Of a stretch of DNA of 8,563 nucleotides, positions 6,496-8,563 are shown in pieces. The stretch is taken from contig PWIZ01000102.1 of NCBI GenBank assembly GCA_003560175.1, positions 1 to 8,563 of the forward strand. Direction: 5' to 3'. This DNA comes from Halomonas sp. GTDB lineage: Bacteria > Pseudomonadota > Gammaproteobacteria > Pseudomonadales > Halomonadaceae. Each line of letters begins with the position of its first letter. The stretch's first letter is position 1. Position numbers and translations under genes: made by a program. The notes under the pieces were generated by a model. It saw only the letters and a program-made list of their open reading frames with translations. It did no database searches and was not told where the DNA came from.

Positions 6496-7290
6496 TTACA
6501 CCGCAGGGGCTTTCACGACGGTTTGACGACGCGACCAGCCTATCAACGCCACCCCGGCCACGATCATCGGCAGGGTCAGCAGCATGCCCATGGTCACCCA
6601 GCCGAAGGCGATGAAGCCGATATGCGGATCGGGCAGGCGCACGAACTCCACGGCGAAGCGGAAGACGCCATAGAGCAGCAGGAAGAGCCCGGAGATCAGC
6701 CCGGTGCGCCGTGGTGAACGCGACAGCCACCAGAGCACCACGAACAGTACCACCCCTTCCAGGGCAAACTCATAGAGCGCCGTGGGGTGGCGCGGCTCCG
6801 GCCCCATGTGCGGGAAGGGCATTGCCCAGGGCAGCTCGCTGACCCGCCCGGGCAGCTCATGGTTGATGAAGTTGCCGATCCTTCCAGCGCCCAGTCCGAT
6901 CGGCACCAATGGGGCGACGAAGTCGGTCAGCCGCAGGAAGCCGAGGCGGTGCTTGCGGGCGAACAGCAGCGTCGCGACCAGCACACCGACCAGGCCGCCG
7001 TGGAAGCTCATGCCCCCTTCCCAGATACGCACCAGCCAGAGCGGATCGGCAAGCCATTGATCGCTGCCGTAGAAGAGCGCGTAGCCCAGCCGCCCACCCA
7101 GTACCACGCCCACTGCGGAGTAGAAGATCAGGTCGCCGATGTCATCGTGAGTCAGTCCCAATCGGTGGGCACGGCGGCGGCCCAGCCACCAGGCGGCGGC
7201 GAAGCCCACCACGTACATCAGGCCATACCAGTGAATCGCGAACGGACCGAGGCTGATGGCCACCGGATCGATGTCGGGATAAGAGATCAT
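6496..7290 (-). CDS. lgt: Prolipoprotein diacylglyceryl transferase (Lgt)
   Basis: Inner-membrane enzyme that moves diacylglycerol from phosphatidylglycerol to the lipobox cysteine of prolipoproteins, the first step of lipoprotein maturation. The 264 residues are largely hydrophobic, consistent with the usual seven membrane segments. Family landmarks are all present: HWYGLMY (20-26), SFHGG with H97, signature [14 protein letters not shown] (136-149) with R137 and N140, HPTALYE (168-174), and EFVR (215-218). These match residues important in E. coli Lgt. The frame is open upstream to 7419, but ATG 7290 gives the conserved N-terminus ([16 protein letters not shown]) and normal length; the ribosome site is weak (GAGA). 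thyA, which often follows lgt in proteobacteria, is absent here; an L,D-transpeptidase gene follows instead. Confidence 0.96.
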   Translation of the reverse strand: MISYPDIDPVAISLGPFAIHWYGLMYVVGFAAAWWLGRRRAHRLGLTHDDIGDLIFYSAVGVVLGGRLGYALFYGSDQWLADPLWLVRIWEGGMSFHGGLVGVLVATLLFARKHRLGFLRLTDFVAPLVPIGLGAGRIGNFINHELPGRVSELPWAMPFPHMGPEPRHPTALYEFALEGVVLFVVLWWLSRSPRRTGLISGLFLLLYGVFRFAVEFVRLPDPHIGFIAFGWVTMGMLLTLPMIVAGVALIGWSRRQTVVKAPAV

Positions 7291-7316
7291 GGGAAATTCT
7301 CGTCTGTCGTGAAGAT

Positions 7317-7357
7317 TGACTCGTCGATGAGACGAGCCGCCAGTCGGCAACGAGTCA
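7317..7357 (-). other. Overlapping inverted repeats between small gene and lgt
   Basis: In the 64-base gap before lgt, TGACTCGT (7317-7324) pairs perfectly with ACGAGTCA (7350-7357), whose last three bases hold the TGA stop of the upstream gene. The same left arm can instead join a compact 6-bp hairpin, CTCGTC (7320-7325) with GACGAG (7331-7336), loop GATGA. The two folds exclude each other. It may be an attenuator, terminator or protein-binding site; none is shown. Confidence 0.35.
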
Positions 7358-7699
7358 GACGCGAGGGGGGCGCTGGAGACGCTCGGGCGAGATGGACATC
7401 CAGGCAGTGGCCGCCACAACTAACACGGCGGAGGAAAGGGGGGGCAAGGTGCTGCCGGACGAGACGCAATCCGCCAGGTTCAAGCAGGATGTCACGCAGC
7501 CGTTACTACCATCTTCGACCTGCGCTTGATCCAGCACGCTACCGAACTCCAGCATCTCGATGGAGAGCTCGGCCTGGATGGGACAGCTGACGTCGCGCGA
7601 GTGATCATCAGCCGCCGCAACCGGTGCGAGAGAGATGGCAAATGCCAACGACAAGCACAGCAGCCATGAGACAAGAAGACGAAGATTGATCAGATTCAA
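7355..7699 (-). CDS. Small exported Cys-rich protein of unknown function
   Basis: A 114-residue protein that I do not recognise. The signal peptide is convincing ([23 protein letters not shown], cleavage near residue 30). The mature part has four cysteines (C39, C68, C72, C78) with the core [11 protein letters not shown], a hydrophobic segment (91-100, [10 protein letters not shown]) and the basic proline tail [11 protein letters not shown] at the very C-terminus. Codon third positions look genic in the mature part. TTG 7699 is the first possible start because TAA lies in frame directly before it; no good ribosome site is visible. Core and tail match the exported protein at 4328-4636. A metal-related role is a guess based on cysteine content and that neighbour's context. 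It precedes lgt by 64 bases and may be co-transcribed with it. Confidence 0.6.
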   Translation of the reverse strand: MNLINLRLLVSWLLCLSLAFAISLAPVAAADDHSRDVSCPIQAELSIEMLEFGSVLDQAQVEDGSNGCVTSCLNLADCVSSGSTLPPLSSAVLVVAATAWMSISPERLQRPPRV

Positions 7700-8024
7700 T
7701 TACCAAAGCAAGGAATAGACCGACGCAGTATTTCACGGCGATCAGGGGCCAGCAACTCGCTTACTGCCACCAAGGGGCCAAAACCCTTTAACGGCGCCCG
7801 GTCCTGAGCGGCAAGAACGGCTCGCACCAGCAATCTTGCCGCAGTGTGTACGGCATCGAACAGACGGCGGACTCGCCGGGCATCAGAATTCGAGGTGAGA
7901 GTATGCAGATCCGTTGTCGAAGCGGGAGAGGATCGAAGCGCCTTACCCCAACACACCCAGGCACGCGTCCCGCCGGGTCGGAAGACCGCAGTAAAGCGTG
8001 TCGGGCACAGACAGGAGCCTGCAC
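7700..8024. other. 325-bp divergent spacer without a convincing gene
   Basis: It separates the minus-strand small gene from the plus-strand desaturase and should hold both promoters. Open frames here (for example minus 7696-7956) have poor third-position bias and no recognisable motif. Small inverted repeats occur: AAGGG/CCCTT (7772-7776, 7784-7788), CGGCG/CGCCG (7865-7869, 7874-7878) and GGTC/GACC around GGAA (7976-7987). I could not find a strong -35/-10 pair on either strand. It may be a regulatory region, carry a small RNA, or be the remnant of a lost gene. Confidence 0.5.
8013..8017 (+). promoter_or_regulatory. Shine-Dalgarno site of the desaturase gene
   Basis: AGGAG lies 7 bases before ATG 8025. 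It favours this start over the in-frame GTG at 7998, which has no such site, and lies just downstream of an in-frame TAA (7992). Confidence 0.7.
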
Positions 8025-8563
8025 ATGGGTCTTCAAGCGCCAGATATCGATATCACCGCCGAGCCACGGGCACTCAAGCGCGCACTGGGTGAGTACCGCA
8101 CGCCGAGCCTCGCGCGCAGTGTCGTGGAACTCATGGTCACGGTGATCCCCTTCGCCGCCCTCTGGCTACTGATGTGGGGCACGCTGAGCGCCGGCTACTG
8201 GCTTGGCCTGTTGCTGGCCGTCCCCGCCGCGGGTCTGCTCGTGCGCTTGTTCATGATCCAGCACGACTGCAGTCATGGGGCTTTTTTCCCCTCTCGAGGT
8301 GCCAATGACTGGGTCGGCCGGGCCATCGGCGTATTGACCCTGACGCCCCATGATCTATGGCGACACAGCCATGCCATCCATCATGCGAGTTCCGGCAACC
8401 TCGATCGCCCGCGGCTCGGCGGCATAGAAACGCTGACCGTCCGCGAGTTCCGAGACTTGCCGCGAAGGAAACAGCTCCAATACCGCCTCTACCGACACCC
8501 GCTGGTGCTGTTTGGTCTCGGCCCAGCCTACCTGTTTCTGCTGGATCATCGCCTGCCAGTGGG
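8025..8563 (+). CDS. Membrane fatty acid desaturase, 3' part cut off by window end
   Basis: The first 179 residues of an integral-membrane, di-iron fatty acid desaturase, which introduces a cis double bond into acyl chains of membrane lipids and so tunes fluidity. Two of the three histidine boxes are visible: HDCSH (residues 80-84, in FMIQHDCSHGAFF) and HSHAIHH (113-119, followed by ASSGNLD). The third box (HxxHH) would lie beyond the window. Hydrophobic membrane segments lie at about 34-52 and 56-76, with another starting near 158 (PLVLFGLGPAYLFLL). The segment LGGIETLTVREF (131-142) matches the usual continuation of this family. The start ATG 8025 has AGGAG at 7 bases. The frame runs open to the last base, so the gene is incomplete here, not broken. 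Confidence 0.92.
   Translation, partial: MGLQAPDIDITAEPRALKRALGEYRTPSLARSVVELMVTVIPFAALWLLMWGTLSAGYWLGLLLAVPAAGLLVRLFMIQHDCSHGAFFPSRGANDWVGRAIGVLTLTPHDLWRHSHAIHHASSGNLDRPRLGGIETLTVREFRDLPRRKQLQYRLYRHPLVLFGLGPAYLFLLDHRLPV

Noticed and set aside
5235..6614. Plus-strand frame of 459 codons across the L,D-transpeptidase gene
   Set aside because: The minus strand carries a complete LysM/YkuD enzyme with catalytic SRGC; the plus frame shows no motif and runs through the terminator hairpin.
7696..7956. Minus-strand frame of 86 codons ending on the TTG start of the small Cys gene
   Set aside because: Third codon positions are close to random in contrast to neighbours, no motif or good start is visible, and it overlaps other open frames of similar quality. 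Mentioned only as a possible coupled leader frame.

Overview
The window is GC-rich, compactly organised bacterial chromosome. Genes are short, spacers small, stop/start overlaps are common, and G/C dominates third codon positions. The gene set is that of a proteobacterium: CoA-pyrophosphatase-type Nudix enzyme, FixL/FixJ-like two-component pair, L,D-transpeptidase, Lgt, and a membrane fatty acid desaturase. My best guess is a halophilic gammaproteobacterium of the Halomonas type. That is an inference from protein flavour and base composition, not from a marker gene.

Left part (1-4246): two unrelated Nudix hydrolases stand head to head (39-596 on minus, 675-1325 on plus) around a 78-bp divergent promoter region. 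The plus-strand gene begins a tight run of four genes: nudL-like CoA pyrophosphatase, a 2OG-Fe(II) oxygenase that appears to start at CTG 1357, a soluble double-PAS histidine kinase, and a FixJ/LuxR-type response regulator. The last three overlap by 1 and 4 bases, so they are probably co-transcribed and translationally coupled. The signal sensed and the genes controlled cannot be read from the window.

Middle (4247-5293): two exported proteins follow on the same strand. One is a small Cys/His protein of unknown function. The other is a c-type cytochrome whose mature N-terminus is very rich in histidine. Together they suggest periplasmic metal or redox handling. A perfect 12-bp hairpin closes this block and separates it from the convergent minus-strand genes.

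Right part (5310-8563): on the minus strand, read right to left, lie a small exported Cys protein (TTG start), lgt (prolipoprotein diacylglyceryl transferase) and a LysM/YkuD L,D-transpeptidase. The last two both act on the cell envelope. After a 325-bp stretch with no convincing gene, a fatty acid desaturase begins on the plus strand and runs off the window end.

No CRISPR array, insertion sequence, tRNA, rRNA or obvious defence system is visible. The most novel-looking signal is that the two small exported proteins (4328-4636 and 7355-7699) share a Cys-Leu-x4-Cys core and an ERLxRPPR tail although they sit 2.7 kb apart on opposite strands. They may be members of one undescribed or poorly described family.
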